This document shows, piece after piece, positions 1 to 12,280 of a stretch of 60,000 bases of DNA. This DNA is from Nymphaea colorata (lineage: Eukaryota; Streptophyta; Magnoliopsida; Nymphaeales; Nymphaeaceae), in NCBI RefSeq assembly GCF_008831285.2, contig NC_045138.2, positions 7,409,205 through 7,469,204 of the forward strand. The letters run 5' to 3'. The stretch's first letter is position 1. Each line of letters opens with the position of its first letter. Both the position numbers and the translations under genes were made by a program. The notes beneath the pieces are model-generated. The model did no database searches. It was not told the DNA's origin and saw only the letters and a program-made list of their open reading frames with translations.

Positions 1-1032
1 CGGTTGCCTTTTGTCCCCTATCTTTCAACTTGTGCTGGGGACCCATGATCCTCCTATGTTCTTATCGTGGTTCTTAACAGTTTAATAATGGCCTCTGTTT
101 TGTAAAACACTGTATAATTGTTAAATAAAAATATGAAATCAGTCGGCTATGCCTGTTATTGCATGGTTATTTTTTTTATTTTGTATTGTAAAAAGTCATC
201 ACCAAATGTAGGTAGTTACACAACTCGTTGGTTGTTGCCAATGCATCTTTATTGATGGTCTTTAACAATAAAAAAAAAAACCATTCAACCTGGTTGATAT
301 ATATATGTATATGCCAACTCAACCAAAAAGACCGTTTAATCCATTATAGTAGATGGTTGTGAAAAAAATAATAAAAAATGTAAGAACTAATATTATATAA
401 TAAAAATGCCAATCATTTTTTTTTTACTTCTGCTCTCAGCAACTCTCATGAATGAGTTAAGTAGCTATTCAATTTTCATTCATTTATATATATAATGTCT
501 AAAACACCCTTATGAAAAAAGAGGTATCGTTGGAAACAATGGTTTCCCTGCTCACTCTCCCTTTTTCACCCCCTCTTTCACACGCAGAGGACCTCTGTTG
601 CATCTTCGTTGCGTCGACGTTGGCTATAGCAGTGAGTAACTCTCTCTCTCTCTCTCTCTCTCTGTGAGCACAGTGAGAGAGTCCTCCTCGCTGCATTGGG
701 TATGCGCTCCGTCGCATGCGTCAGGGCGACAAAGCCCCTCCCATTCTAACCAAGGAAAACCAGGCGAGGGCGCCTTCCTTGATTACCTGAGCTTGGGAAC
801 CCAAAAGCTGTCTGCCTTTTTATCCGAGATACAAAGTTTTAGTAGAGGAGGAAACACTAGAAGTGTAGTTTACCACTCTAACCATACTTGTAGTTTAGCA
901 GCACCATGTGGGGGGTGCCCCAATTTCAACCGCATTGTGCTACTCTTTGATCCAATCAATTGCCCAATTAGTTCCCCAAAGTGTGCCTGAAGCTAAAATT
1001 CACCAAGAAATTTGGCTACGGAAGTAGAGTGA
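1..1032. other. AT-rich non-coding stretch with (TC)n microsatellite
   Basis: No convincing gene. The first 170 bases look like a transcript tail on the plus strand (AATAAA-like hexamer near 125), but there is nothing upstream to join it to. A (TC)n run lies at 640-663. The short reading frames across 500-990 show no recognisable motif. Confidence 0.5.
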
Positions 1033-1533
1033 CTAGAGAGGAAAACGGCGAGAACAGAGCATGACACCCCAGCAATCGAATTCCAAAACTTCAACGACTA
1101 AAAGATTTCGATGGTTCAGAGAAGAACGAAGACAACATGTCTTTGACGGGGAAGGTGAGTCCAGCAAAGAGGGAGGGAAGGGACTGGAGCTGAAGGGATG
1201 ACAAATACTTCGACCAATGCACCGAAATTTAGGAAGTTTTGCCCCTTTGTTGACTCTTCCGATTCCCATTGCCCCTTCTCCTCCGCCTCAAAAGACGAAG
1301 CCCACTAGCCCATAGATTAATAACGCCAACAACCAATTCATTCCTTTTCTTGCCCGTTCCGGCCGCTCCTTCTCCCAGTCGAAAGCGCAGGTTTTGACGA
1401 AGATTGAGAGAGACGATGACAGACTGCGCCAGAAGTCGTCTTGCTGAGGAGCAGCGACGGGCGACGAGCGACAGGCTAAGCTCCTCCGCGCGTGGGTGGG
1501 GAAAGAGAGGGACACCAAAAAAAAAAGCGGCAA
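1033..1533 (-). other. GC-richer, possibly 5'-exon-like segment, unassigned
   Basis: This 0.5-kb stretch is clearly less AT-rich than its surroundings. On the minus strand it begins with a pyrimidine-rich, UTR-like sequence and holds two short open frames of about 80 codons each (1288-1533 and 1033-1269). Neither has a family motif I recognise. It could be the 5' end of a gene whose later exons were lost, or a MITE-like island. There is no support for a product. Confidence 0.2.
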
Positions 1534-1961
1534 TCCAATGATTTTTTTATAAAGGAATCTTAGGCATTCTCAAAATCAGTTTCCCTCCTTTTTTTCATTA
1601 TAATCTCCCTTGGTTCCCAATAAAGTTCGTGGTGCTGATTCCCACTTGGCATGTAAGGCCCTGATATCTATCGGTTTTTATGTATGGTGTCTTGGGCCCC
1701 AATGCAATGCATATGAAAAAAAATAAGCACACGACTGTGCAATCACCAAAATGTTTCATTAAAATAAAAATAAAGTTGCGTTTTTATTGCGGGAAACACT
1801 AGACTCTGCCAACAATAATAATGTAAGAGAGAGACTCAACCATACTAGACTAAAGGACTGCAAGCCTTAACTAAAATTAACACTCATCAATACTTAAATA
1901 ACACCCCCCATTCAAACCAAAAAAGTGGTTAATACACATCAAATAGGTCGATAAGTTGGGT

Positions 1962-2300
1962 TAGGGATGCCAATTATCAGATCTGATATACCTTTTACGA
2001 TATCCGATTTTTTAAATATTCATAATTTGGACTTACACTTGGATTGAAATGCTCATGAAAAGAGGCATATACCATATTCGAATTCGACTTTAAAATCTAC
2101 ATCCGAATTCGATTTTCAAGTTATATTTGAATCCGATCCGAATCCGACTTTTAAGTTATAAATGAGTCCCGAATCCGACTTTTAAGTTATATCTGAATCC
2201 ATCCGAATTCAACTTTTAAGTCATATCCAAATCTGATTGGAATATGACTTTTAAGCCATATGCAAATATGATCCAAACCTGACTTTTAATACTATCCGGA
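1962..2300. mobile_element. Degenerate hAT-type MITE remnant with 34-bp tandem units
   Basis: It starts with TAGGGATGCCAAT, the kind of terminal sequence seen in small hAT-like plant elements. About six to seven diverged units of 31-35 bp follow from 2080, each built on GAATCCGACTTTTAAG. No matching right terminus or 8-bp duplication was found, so the element is truncated or decayed. A related remnant lies at 35470-35727. Confidence 0.4.
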
Positions 2301-3084
2301 ATTGTAATTATTAATTAATTAATTTTAAAAAATATGTATCTACATCCAGAATTTGAATACTAGCTAAATATAATAAAATAAACTAAAAACATATTCTTTT
2401 AAACGTGTACCAATATTAAAGTGCCCAGTAAATAATGAAGGAATATATTCAAGTAATATGTATGAAAATATAAGTAAACACCAAATGAACCATGAAACCC
2501 AGTCTAAACCTCACACTAGCCCAAACTCGGGTAATGATAATTGTCAAGCATATTTCAAGAGAGAGAGAGAACAAACAAAAAAAGTATGTATCAGTTATAC
2601 TACATCATCAAACTTCATTCCATAAAGCATGCAAATTTCAAATTTTAAAATTGTACATGGCTGTTGTTCTTCGTTGCAACAAAAGACTAGATGAGTCATC
2701 CTTGTCAACTTCAATAATAAAAAAAAATATTTCACCATTTAGTATGAGCTTCCAAAAAGTTTCTTTCAATGCTTCCATTTTCCACAGTGGATCTGTTCTT
2801 TCTATTTTGATATATACTTGAACCATGTTCACACTATATTGAGGAATGCTATAAATTAACTTGCATTGTGTAAATAAAAATTTAATTAAATAAACATCTT
2901 AGACATAAATAATTGTACGTTTAGTTGATGTAAAGAAAACTTATGATTCAGTTTCAATGTATGCAGATGCAAATGTTGTTTCATCTTCATGCAAAGGTGT
3001 AGGCAAATCGGAATCATCTAACAAAAGAATAAAATAAGCAATAAAAAACATGCTTAAAAGCATTAATAATAAATTAATTACTTT
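2301..3084. other. AT-rich spacer
   Basis: No gene, RNA or complete repeat recognised. The 109-codon frame at 2492-2821 has no family features and overlaps an equally open antisense frame. Confidence 0.5.
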
Positions 3085-5313
3085 CGGCTTGATCTCATGA
3101 CCAATCTTGTACACAAATCAAAGCCTCTATGGTCTTTGCACCTAATATGCTTCTGTATAAATCAAGAACACATTTACCTATGCTAATTGTTTACTCTAAT
3201 TTATAACAACCAAAATATCACATATCATTTTAGATAACACTGAGTATTTGGGTGCATTGACCTTCCACAATATCAAAATACCAATTTGATTGTTTTTTGG
3301 ATAAATAGGTTCTTCCAAATACAATTCCAAATCTAATTTTGTGCATTGGCTCTACGATATTCTTCAAGAAAGTCATCTAGAGCACTTGTCCTAGGCTTCT
3401 TATGAAAAGAAAATTCAATCAAAGAAGTAAATGAAGATGCATTACTATCATTCTCAACATTAGCAATATAACTAGTAGAGAATATCTTCAATGCATAAAT
3501 AGATTTATGCTAATCACAAAGATCACAAAGGTAATTCTTAATTGTAGAGACATATTCAAATGTTTTACCCTTATAAAATTATCTACAATAAAACTCAATT
3601 ATTTTCATCTTCTAATGAGAATAAAAGACCACTGCAACTGCTAAAATCAAATTTTATATTTCCCAATACTTGTCAAACTTTGTTTTCATCCACATTGTTA
3701 TATTTGGAAGACAAATATTTTAATTTGAACACATTTTTTCAATTTCTATTTTTATCTTACAAAAATATTTAAAGAAGATGTTAGAAGTTGGATACTTTAC
3801 TACAGAAATAACATTAATAACATGATAAGATATTTTTAAACTGATTTGAATAGTAGTAGCCTTTTTCTATTTGCCCTTAGTCGGTGTTAAATGATAATGA
3901 CTATCAAGTTTTTGAAAACAAAAAAAAGCTTCTCTGTATTGTAAAGATGCATCAAGCATAAGAGATGTTGAGTTTCATCTAGTTGGAACATCAAGACATA
4001 ACTTTTTTTCACAAGTAACTTTGACATTACACATTGCTCGATCAAAAATTTCACATCGAGCTGAAGAATATAAGCAGCACTTCTAAGAATATGAGTTCCG
4101 TATGATTTATCAATCACATCACTTATTTCACTGACATCATCTTACACAACCAAATTAATAATATGAGCAGCACTTATAACTTGCAACTAATATTTTATTT
4201 TAGTAAACAATTTTTGATGATTATCATGTTTTTTATCAACTTGAATGACTATCAAGTTTTTGAAAACAAACAAAAGCTTTTCTCTATTGTAAAGATGCAT
4301 CAAGCATAAGAGATGTTGAGTTTCATCTAGTTGGAACATCAAGACATAACTTTTTTTCACAAGTAACTTTGACATTACACATTGGTCGATCAAAAATTTC
4401 ACATCGAGTTGGAAAATATGAGCAGCACTTCTAAGAATATGAGTTCCATATGAATTATCAATCACATCACTTATTTCTCTAACGTCATCTTACACAACCA
4501 AATTAATAATATGAGCAGCACTTATAACTTGCAACTAATATTTTATTTTAGTAAACAATTTTTGATGATTGATGCAAGTTTTTTTCCTATATGAGGTGTT
4601 TCAACCATGACAAAGTTGAGAACTTTCTTTTGTATTTCCCAACTATTATCAATACAATGTGCAACAAAACATAAATAACCATGTTCCTGACAAGATGAAG
4701 TCCATATATCAGATATGAGACTAATCCTTCCATTAGTCTTCTACAACATATTACGTAATTTTGTCATTACATCTTCATAAATATGTATGCAATTTGATCT
4801 AATAGCGTTACGTGACAATAACTTGAACTGTAACTGGAATCCTTCAATAAACTTTTGAATGCTTGAATGACTAACTATACAAAATAGATATTTATGAAAA
4901 ATAATCACATTAGCTAAATCAAGTCGGTTCTTATCTGAATCAAACTTGAAAGTACCAATAGTACCTTTTCCATCATTAGTCTATTCACTAATGACAAGAT
5001 GTTGTTGGCCTAATTCTAACTCATGTCTTTTAAAACATGCCTTTAAACGTGTGGTATCCATATTACTATTACAATCTACAGATACTTTACAATGTTGACA
5101 AACAACATGCTGAATACCTCTTTCATTTATTGTCCTGCTAAACTCCTTCCATATAGCTGATCTTAGTGACTTGACTTTTGTAAGAAGCATGTCAATTTCT
5201 ATATTGTTAGCAGAGACAGAACTAAAAGCATTAGTACTAGATCTTATAGAATCCATATGTTGCATATATAAAAAAATAGAAATAAGTAAATGAATAATTA
5301 ATGTTAAATTCAC
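3085..5313 (-). pseudogene. RICESLEEPER-like hAT transposase pseudogene 1
   Basis: This is a decayed hAT transposase read right to left in several frames. At 5313-4981 there is a BED-zinc-finger-like region (SAIWKEFSR, VVCQHCK, then a histidine-containing tail). At about 4760-4580 comes the RNase-H-fold core block (SDIWTSSCQEHGYLCFVAH, WEIQKKVLNF). AAHIINLVV-like and DVPTRWNST blocks follow around 4570-4270 and are repeated at about 4222-3930. The hAT C-terminal dimerisation block is at about 3330-3090 (ILWKVNAPKYSVLSKM, then TIEALICVQDW). Intact relatives in plants are usually 600-700 residues. The block order is complete, but frameshifts and stops break it throughout, so no functional protein is possible. 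Inverted ends were not found. The assignment rests on motif order, not on an alignment. Confidence 0.75.
3896..4570. repeat. Tandem duplication inside hAT pseudogene 1
   Basis: Two copies of a 327-bp block, 3896-4222 and 4244-4570 (period 348), are nearly identical and separated by a 21-bp linker. Each carries the AAHIINLVV to TRWNST part of the transposase. The copies differ at only a few sites, so the duplication is much younger than the decay of the gene. Confidence 0.9.
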
Positions 5314-6689
5314 AAAAGAATTAAATAAAGTATTTTAGCAATAAAGGAGTTTGATGAGTATTCATCTCTTAACTCTTGGTCAGCAAGATTAATGCTTTCT
5401 GACATGAATTATCAATGGTAAAATTGTTGAACGTCTCATATTTCTAAAGAAATAACATACACCTACAAGTAATCCAATTTTTTGTGTCATTAAACATGGA
5501 ATAAATGCACTTTTGCTACATAGAAGAGCCAATAACAAAAAGGTTTGAACAACATTGCATTTGCAGCTTTTACATGCTCTCAAGCTTCCTCTGCACAGCC
5601 TTTCTTATGTTGTTGAACCTGAACATCAAATCTATGTTAGGGAACACTATAATAATATTATAGGGTTATAATGTTGTAGAAAGAACCTCCTAATAGAGTA
5701 TACTCTGTTGAGATCATATGCCAGATATGTGTGTGTGTGTGTGTGTGTGGGTGTGTTTTCACATTTTAATTAGCTTTAGGAATCCAGTTTAATGACCATC
5801 TTTTGCAATTACCTACTTCCATTTCATAGTGGCAGACAAAGCTCATCCCATATTACCTGGGTTCATGCTTTATCATGCAAGTACAGTGTAAGGAAGTATA
5901 CAAACAATGCTAGAAGGCTAATTTTCATGCACATTTGCATGCAAATCATCACTACACACAAAAAATGAAGATGTGAACACACTTGATTCTACAAGGTAGG
6001 AATAGTTACTCACATTTAAATTGGTAATTCAGCCACCATTAACCTTCTATCCAAAAAAGATCTTAATCAGATTCCAACAATATCAATGAGCTACATGAAT
6101 CTAGCAAGCACCTTTTTAATAAAGGAAACACCAAATTGAAACTCTACTGCTCCTTTCTAAACTCCTGCTACTGCAAGTGTAAGAGATCATGTAACAGTTC
6201 TCGTAAAAACAAAACATACAACCTAAGCCCTTCTCAACTAACACATGTCAGAAGTGAATGCTTGGAAAAGGATGCAACTCAAACTTCCAAAACAAAAGAA
6301 GCACAAGAAAATAAGGGAAATTAAAAGCTATCGTTTCTTCTTATGTGCAACAAAATCAAACAGCGGTGAACACCTGAAAGAGATGGAAACACACCTACTT
6401 CCAAGAGATAGAGAGGAAAAGACACATAGATGACAAGATGGTAATAACGAGTTAAGACAGTCATACCTAAATTGTTTGAATATCTTCAGAACAATAACTA
6501 CGCTCAAGGGAACATGATTCCACGAGGGAGAACTTGATCTGAGATCCTGTTAGTTTGGCTTTGACTGGGGCCTGCTCATTGAAGAGAGAATGAAGGAAAA
6601 CGTGAAGAAGCAATTTGAAAAGGGTAAGCAAGAAATCTGGCCTAATTTTATGGCAAGCATTAGTTTATGTAGTGTTTTAAAAGCAGAGA
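5314..6689. other. Spacer with (GT)n microsatellite
   Basis: Non-coding as far as can be seen. A (GT)n run sits at 5729-5757. The short frames at 6136-6433 overlap one another in different frames and show no motif. Confidence 0.5.
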
Positions 6690-6790
6690 GGCTTCCAATA
6701 GCCAGCTGGTTAAGGTGCGGTCTTTGCTCTCGCATTAGAGGTTTGGGCCCCTTCCAAGAAATTTCAATGCCAATCAAACAAAACTATGCA
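6690..6790 (+). repeat. Possible tRNA-derived SINE head (A and B box-like)
   Basis: TAGCCAGCTGGTTAAGG near 6701 is a good match to a polymerase III A box (TRGCNNAGYNGG). A weak B-box-like GGTTTGGGCC follows about 30 bases later, the right spacing for a tRNA-derived promoter. No clear tRNA fold, SINE body or target duplication was recognised. Confidence 0.3.
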
Positions 6791-7549
6791 CCTTGATCTC
6801 AATGGCTCCATAAATCATATTTCTCACCTCAATTTTGAAACAGCGTGGTACCATGAACATTCAATTCATGGCTTGTCAACACATACTCATCGAGCTCATC
6901 ATAGATTGAAGCAAAAACATCACTAGATACAACTTCAAAGGGAATTTCTTAGAGTAATTCCACTAAGGAAGTTAATATCCTGAAAGTTAAGCATCTTCAC
7001 AGTAAAATAACTACATCTGTCTTGTTATCCCCCACTAGGAGGACTCGAATCAAAGCAGAGAAATCATCATACTCACGGCTTCCTTTAAAATGATTCAATA
7101 ATTGCCTAGGAGCCATACAATTCTTCTCATTACAAGCAAGGAAGACATTAAGGATAACATGCGTCCCTGCCTTTTCATGAACAAACGTTTAGAACCTAGA
7201 AAAGAAGGTGCATATAAAATACAAGGATAAGAAGCAGGAATGGCATCACTCAAAAGATACAACGGGGACAAGTGAGTAACGCTTCCCCTTTTCTGCAATA
7301 TCACTTCTATTTAAAGCTCTTACAACATAACAGAGAACAAAAAGAGGAAACAAGGAACCCAAAGAAACGAGAGAACAAAAAAACAACCAAAGAAATAAAA
7401 ACAGAAACAGAGAACACAAAAATCAACTTAAGAATATAACAAAGAGCAAAAAGAAAAAAACAACTAAACAAGGAACACAAAGAACACACTGAGAGAGAGA
7501 GAGAGAGAGAGAGAGAAGTGTTTCCCTTACCATTGTTATCCTTCTCTTT
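6791..7549. other. Spacer with (GA)n microsatellite
   Basis: No gene recognised. A (GA)n run lies at 7491-7516. The minus-strand frame at 7095-7304 is gene-like in composition, but I could not assign it to a family. Confidence 0.4.
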
Positions 7550-7990
7550 TAGCACTACCTTTTTCTTCTCTTTCAGCAGTCACCCAATTTTTCTCCTTCC
7601 AAGTATCTTCTGTTGGGTGGTGTTAGGAAAAAAGTGACTTGAGGAAGAAACAAGAGAGAGACACCAAATAAACTCTACTAACATGCGTGAAACCACCAAA
7701 CTTTTTTACAACCAAAGGGGAATGGGCAGGAAGCTTCTTTATCGTTTTTTTCAATATGATAAAGCTTTTAAATGTTTGATTTCTTACAACTTTTCAAATT
7801 TTATTTTTTTTAATTCAAAATACATTTTTAACCATTCAGATTCACAAATAATTTTAATTACGTGTGCTTGGGTCCATTTCAAATTTAGTACGAAAAATTA
7901 TAAATATGTATAGGTGTGCTTGGGTCCATTTCAAATTTAGCACGAAAAATTATAAATATTTATATTATATGCATATATATATAATTACAT
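7550..7990. repeat. Dispersed repeat A, copy 1
   Basis: This resembles 48840-49260 in the same orientation. Shared blocks include GTGTTGGG-like, GAGGAAGAAAC(A/G)AGAGAGAG, CAGGAAGCTT, CTTTTCAAATTTTATTTTTT and GTGTGCTTGGG(T/C)CCATTTC, in the same order. The last block is duplicated here (7861 and 7913). It is non-coding and the family is unknown. Confidence 0.6.
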
Positions 7991-8054
7991 TTAATAAAAA
8001 TAATTGAAATTAGACTCAGCCAAATGTCAACCCAGGCACAGGCCCAAGTGCAAC

Positions 8055-8280
8055 TAGGGTGGGCATCGGGCCAGGCCGGGCCGGCCTGACCGGATAAAAT
8101 TACACCAGCAAGAATTGGGAATTGGATAGGGCCGGCCCGTTACCCGGCCCAACTATCAACCGGCCAGATATCGGGCCTGACAATCACGACCAATGCCTGG
8201 CCCGACCCATTTTTGATGGGTCAGGCCGGGCCGGGTCGGGTCGGCCAATTTTTGACGGGTCGTGTCGGTTAGAAAAGAAT
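8055..8280. mobile_element. GC-rich hAT-type MITE fragment (left end)
   Basis: It begins TAGGGTGGGCATCGGGCC, close to the terminus of the complete element at 35812-36223. The interior is full of GGCCGGGCC-type words. The right terminus and target duplication are missing, so only a left part is present. Confidence 0.55.
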
Positions 8281-9264
8281 GGAGATAATTCTGCTAATTG
8301 CCAAAGCACATGCAATAAGTTCAAATTTACTGCAACTCCAGTTAGTCCGCTGCTAGTGCAGATGCCCAAAATCACCAAGCAATATCCAAGTCAAATATAT
8401 TCAATTGTTTTTTTCTCTGTCAATAGCAGACCACTTAACACAAATATAAATGAACACAATATGTGAACCATTTTACATACTTAAAAGCTCCTGAAGTTCA
8501 TGCAAATCTATATAAACAAGTACATATGTATGATATCAGCAGTAGCTGGCTAGGTTCTGCAACAATTAGATTCTTACATACAAGAAAATGAAATCAAACT
8601 AGGCAGTAAATTATCCCTTCAACACAGTCATACAATGTCATCCAAACTGCACAAAAAGGGACCATGATAACGACCCAATAAAAAAGAGACACCAGATTAC
8701 GAAGGAGCATATGTAAAATACAAATAGACAGCAAAGCTGAATGTTTATAAACTGAAACATTAAAATATACCATCACAATGAAGCGACAAAAGCAAGCGAA
8801 CCAAAGGCAAAGAACTCCAAGCTCACCATCTATATCAACATCATTGGTAGCATTGGGAACTTGATTAACTAGGCTAGCTACCAAGAGCCATTGGTATAGT
8901 TGTTGCTGGATTGTACAAACCACATCTTATTCTTGATTTAAAAACACAAGTTTAATATCTAAAAGTTTACATTTCTAGAATTTTACATCTGCAATCCAAC
9001 ATAATACATATCATAAGTTTATCCACGACTCCGCACCACAAAAGATATTACCTGCAAAAGATTAACAATAGTTAGTTCAGATTTTTCATAAATAGAATAC
9101 TAAACAGTACAAATTTGTCAAAAGTTTACCATGATTCATGCATTAGATTAATTTTCCTTGTCAGAATGGTGTTCTGCATCATGAGAACTGTAACAAAGAC
9201 ACATATTAATTTAAGTACACTATTATGTTAATACGTAAAATAAACTATGAAGTATGAACATCTT
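8281..9264. other. Spacer, no gene recognised
   Basis: Two minus-strand frames (8184-8378 and 8594-8923) are open but carry no family motif. A GTGAGC donor-like site near 8824 suggests one might be an old exon, but nothing more supports this. Confidence 0.35.
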
Positions 9265-11210
9265 ACCTTTCACACAAGTTGCTTGCATCACGAATCCAAC
9301 TCTGTGTGCAGATTCATGATTCAACATTTTCAAGAGTAGTTGAACATCAATAATCATTAAGAATTCTTCCTGATATACTGAATACAGATTCCGAAGCAAC
9401 TATAGCTACATGAATTGCTAATACATGTCGAGCCATCTTTGCTACAATTTTATATTTGTTTTCATTTGTCTTTCACCAAAATAATATGTTGAAGTCTATA
9501 GTAGGTGTAATTTCTTTCATTAGATCAATCAAATATTTGTCTAGATCATAGTGAGCCACTATAAGAGATGCAAAGTTGAAATATGCTTTAAACCATATCT
9601 AGACATACTTCTATACTTTTCTGTTGCAATCATGGTAGATGCATTGCCCTTTTGTATATTACTTGTGTCACTATCATCATACATATTTTTGTAATCAGCA
9701 TACAATTCATGAAGGATGCTCTCTATAACTTTATATTTTACCATTGCATCAGGTTTATCCAAATTGTCAAGCAATACTACACATATGACAACTTGAACCT
9801 AGGATCCAAAACAGCTACAATTGCAAAAAGAATATTGTAGCTCTTGAAGTATTTGTCAAAATTTTCTTGCATTTTGTATGTCAATGTCCTTATATGTTCA
9901 TTTGATGTTCTATGATGCCTATACAAATGATGGTAAATTGATAAAATTTTCTCAAAAACAAGATTAGATGTTACCTGCTTGGTGGTAGAGAATAGCTTTG
10001 TTACATCGTAGAATACATTTAAGAATTGACATAAATCAGATGCATGAGACCATTCATCCTTAGAAGGCAAACATGTATAATTAGGATCACACGATACAAA
10101 TGTTGAAAGCCATCTTTGAATAATAATGTATCTCTCGACATTATAAATGTAGAATTCCATTGAGTAAGAACATCATAGTTTAAACTTTTTTTCTCATCCA
10201 AACCCATTGCCTTTACACATTGCTTGAAATTATGTAGTCGTTTTGGTGATCCCCTTACATCTTTGACATTGTCACAAATTTTTGAAATTGTATCATCCAT
10301 ATCATTCATACCATTTTTAACCATGAGATTTATAATATGTGCACCACAACAAATATGAAAGTATTCTCCTCTCAATGGAAATGAAATATTGTTTCTTCAT
10401 TCTATGGTCTTTCCCAATAAACTTATTCCACTATCACTTGTTGAACAATTATCAGCAGTAATAGAAAACAACTTCAATTGAATTTCTCACTTAGTAGTAA
10501 TGCACTTTGATAAAATGTCATATATACAAATTGCATTATGTGGTAGAGGCATATGCATAAAATTAATTATATGAGAGTGCAATTGCCAATCTGTATCAAC
10601 ATATTGTGCTATCATGCATAAGTTTCCTAATGTTTATTGTGAAGACCACATATCAAATGTCAATGAAACCCATTGCACGTGGCTATTTAAAACTCATTGA
10701 TATCTCATTTTTTTAGTCTTGAACATTGACTGAACCTCTTTTGTAAGTGTTTTTCAAAAAAATGGAACCAACCTTAAATTACAAGCCTTTAGAAAATTAT
10801 TATGATATTCATATTCTGCAAAACTGAAAGGAAGTGCATGTATTACATTTTCTTATAGTGTCCATATCAAATTTATATAGACATAAAAAAATGGCACCAG
10901 ATTCACTAACTTCAAATGACAAAGTTCATTGTTTTCTATCAACTATTTGTTTTTGACACATGTATCTCTATGTCATTTTAAGTGGCTCGTACCATTGAAA
11001 CTATGTCCACCTAATTGTTCACCACAATGCTTGCATTTTGTAAACTCTTTTCCCTTATATTGTACTAATCTAAAATCATTTCATACCATTGAAGTTCTTT
11101 TCCTATTGGATTCAACTTCTTTTCCAGTAGATGAAAAAGATTTATTTTCCTCCACATCTGCCGTTAAACGATATTCTTCATTCCCAACGCTGGAAGACAT
11201 GACTTACTAT
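9265..11210 (-). pseudogene. RICESLEEPER-like hAT transposase pseudogene 2
   Basis: The order of blocks from right to left is nearly complete. A BED zinc finger lies at about 11090-10970 (KCKHCGEQLGGHSFNGTSHLK, with the paired Cys and the His). The FDMWSSQ / TLGNLCMIAQYVDTDWQL block is at about 10670-10570, and ADNCSTSDSGISLLGK near 10450. HICCGAHIINLMVKNG is at 10360, LTQWNST at 10160, and the DUF4413-like middle (FYDVTKLFS, LDPRFKLSYV) at 10160-9777. The C-terminal dimerisation region (KIVAKMARHVLAIHVAIVAS, then SVFSISGR) is at about 9470-9270. At least three frames and several stops are needed to read it, so it is dead. It differs in sequence from the copy at 3.1-5.3 kb. No terminal inverted repeats were found. 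Confidence 0.8.
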
Positions 11211-12272
11211 TTAAATGGAATCCGAACAACCTAAACACATAAAATGATTCAACTCTTGGTTAAAGAAAATGCTGACAAGATTCATATGACATCACGTATA
11301 TGAAATCATTCAGTAACTGTCCCTAATCTGATTTGATTTGATTTAGAGTGATAGGGAAACCAATTATAAAATTCTCGCAAGAGGGCCTCATAGAACCTTC
11401 CCATAAATAAGAGTCTTTTACAAGTTATAAATTTAAGAAATTGAAAACATAGAAGTGCATGCCAAATGTAGATACATGCATAGCAACACATATAGACCTG
11501 CCTATGCCAACCAGCCACCAGGGATCTCTGGATTCTCCCCAAAACTGTCAAAGTATGCTGGTAACTACTTTATTGTGCCTGTAGCAAAAGTAGATGAAAT
11601 TGATTACCCAGAAACATTCATATATCACAAAATTTGGGTCTAATTCTAATATCTGCCCAAAAACAATAGTCCAAACAACATTCAAAGTAGTCATTCATCA
11701 TAAATTTTGTATGCATTGTAACAAAAATTTAGTTATATTATAGTTGTATTGAACAACTTTGCAATAAAAGTTAATGCAATCAACTTCTCAATAGGTGCCA
11801 AAGGACAAGAGGATGTAATGGAATTTAACTTTGCTCAATACAATTAAAGCAATGAATAGCTTTAGTTATATGACAAATAAAGCACTTGCAGCAAAACAAC
11901 CTTATTCCCAACAAATACAATAATGTAGTTCTATTTCAAATGACCAATGTTATTAATATAACTCTACATTGGAGCATAATGGCTGGTATCAGCAGTATGT
12001 TTTATTGGCACCTTGTCCATATGATATAAGCCCAATTTAGGTTTTTGTTTTTACCATTATGGGCTGATATGAATTGACACATATCAGTCAATACATGGTA
12101 TAGGTGAGCAAACTGATACACTATTGATACTGTCATTTCAACTTTGCAAACAACCATTTAAATAAGTAAAAACGCTATAAGACATAATAAGTTCCTTTGG
12201 AAGCACTTAAATCTTATAGTGTTTAATTCATTAACAAATAATTATAGAAAGGCACACAAAATAAGAATTTGA
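11211..12272. other. Spacer with one unassigned open frame
   Basis: Mostly AT-rich. A plus-strand frame at 11455-11643 gives a protein-like peptide (AYANQPPGISGFSPKL, then NYFIVPVAKVDEIDYPETF) of 62 residues that I cannot place. It may be chance or an exon scrap. Confidence 0.35.
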
Positions 12273-12280
12273 CATCTTAG
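12273..12280. repeat. 8-bp target site duplication (left) of the 596-bp hAT
   Basis: CATCTTAG is repeated exactly at 12877-12884. Confidence 0.9.
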
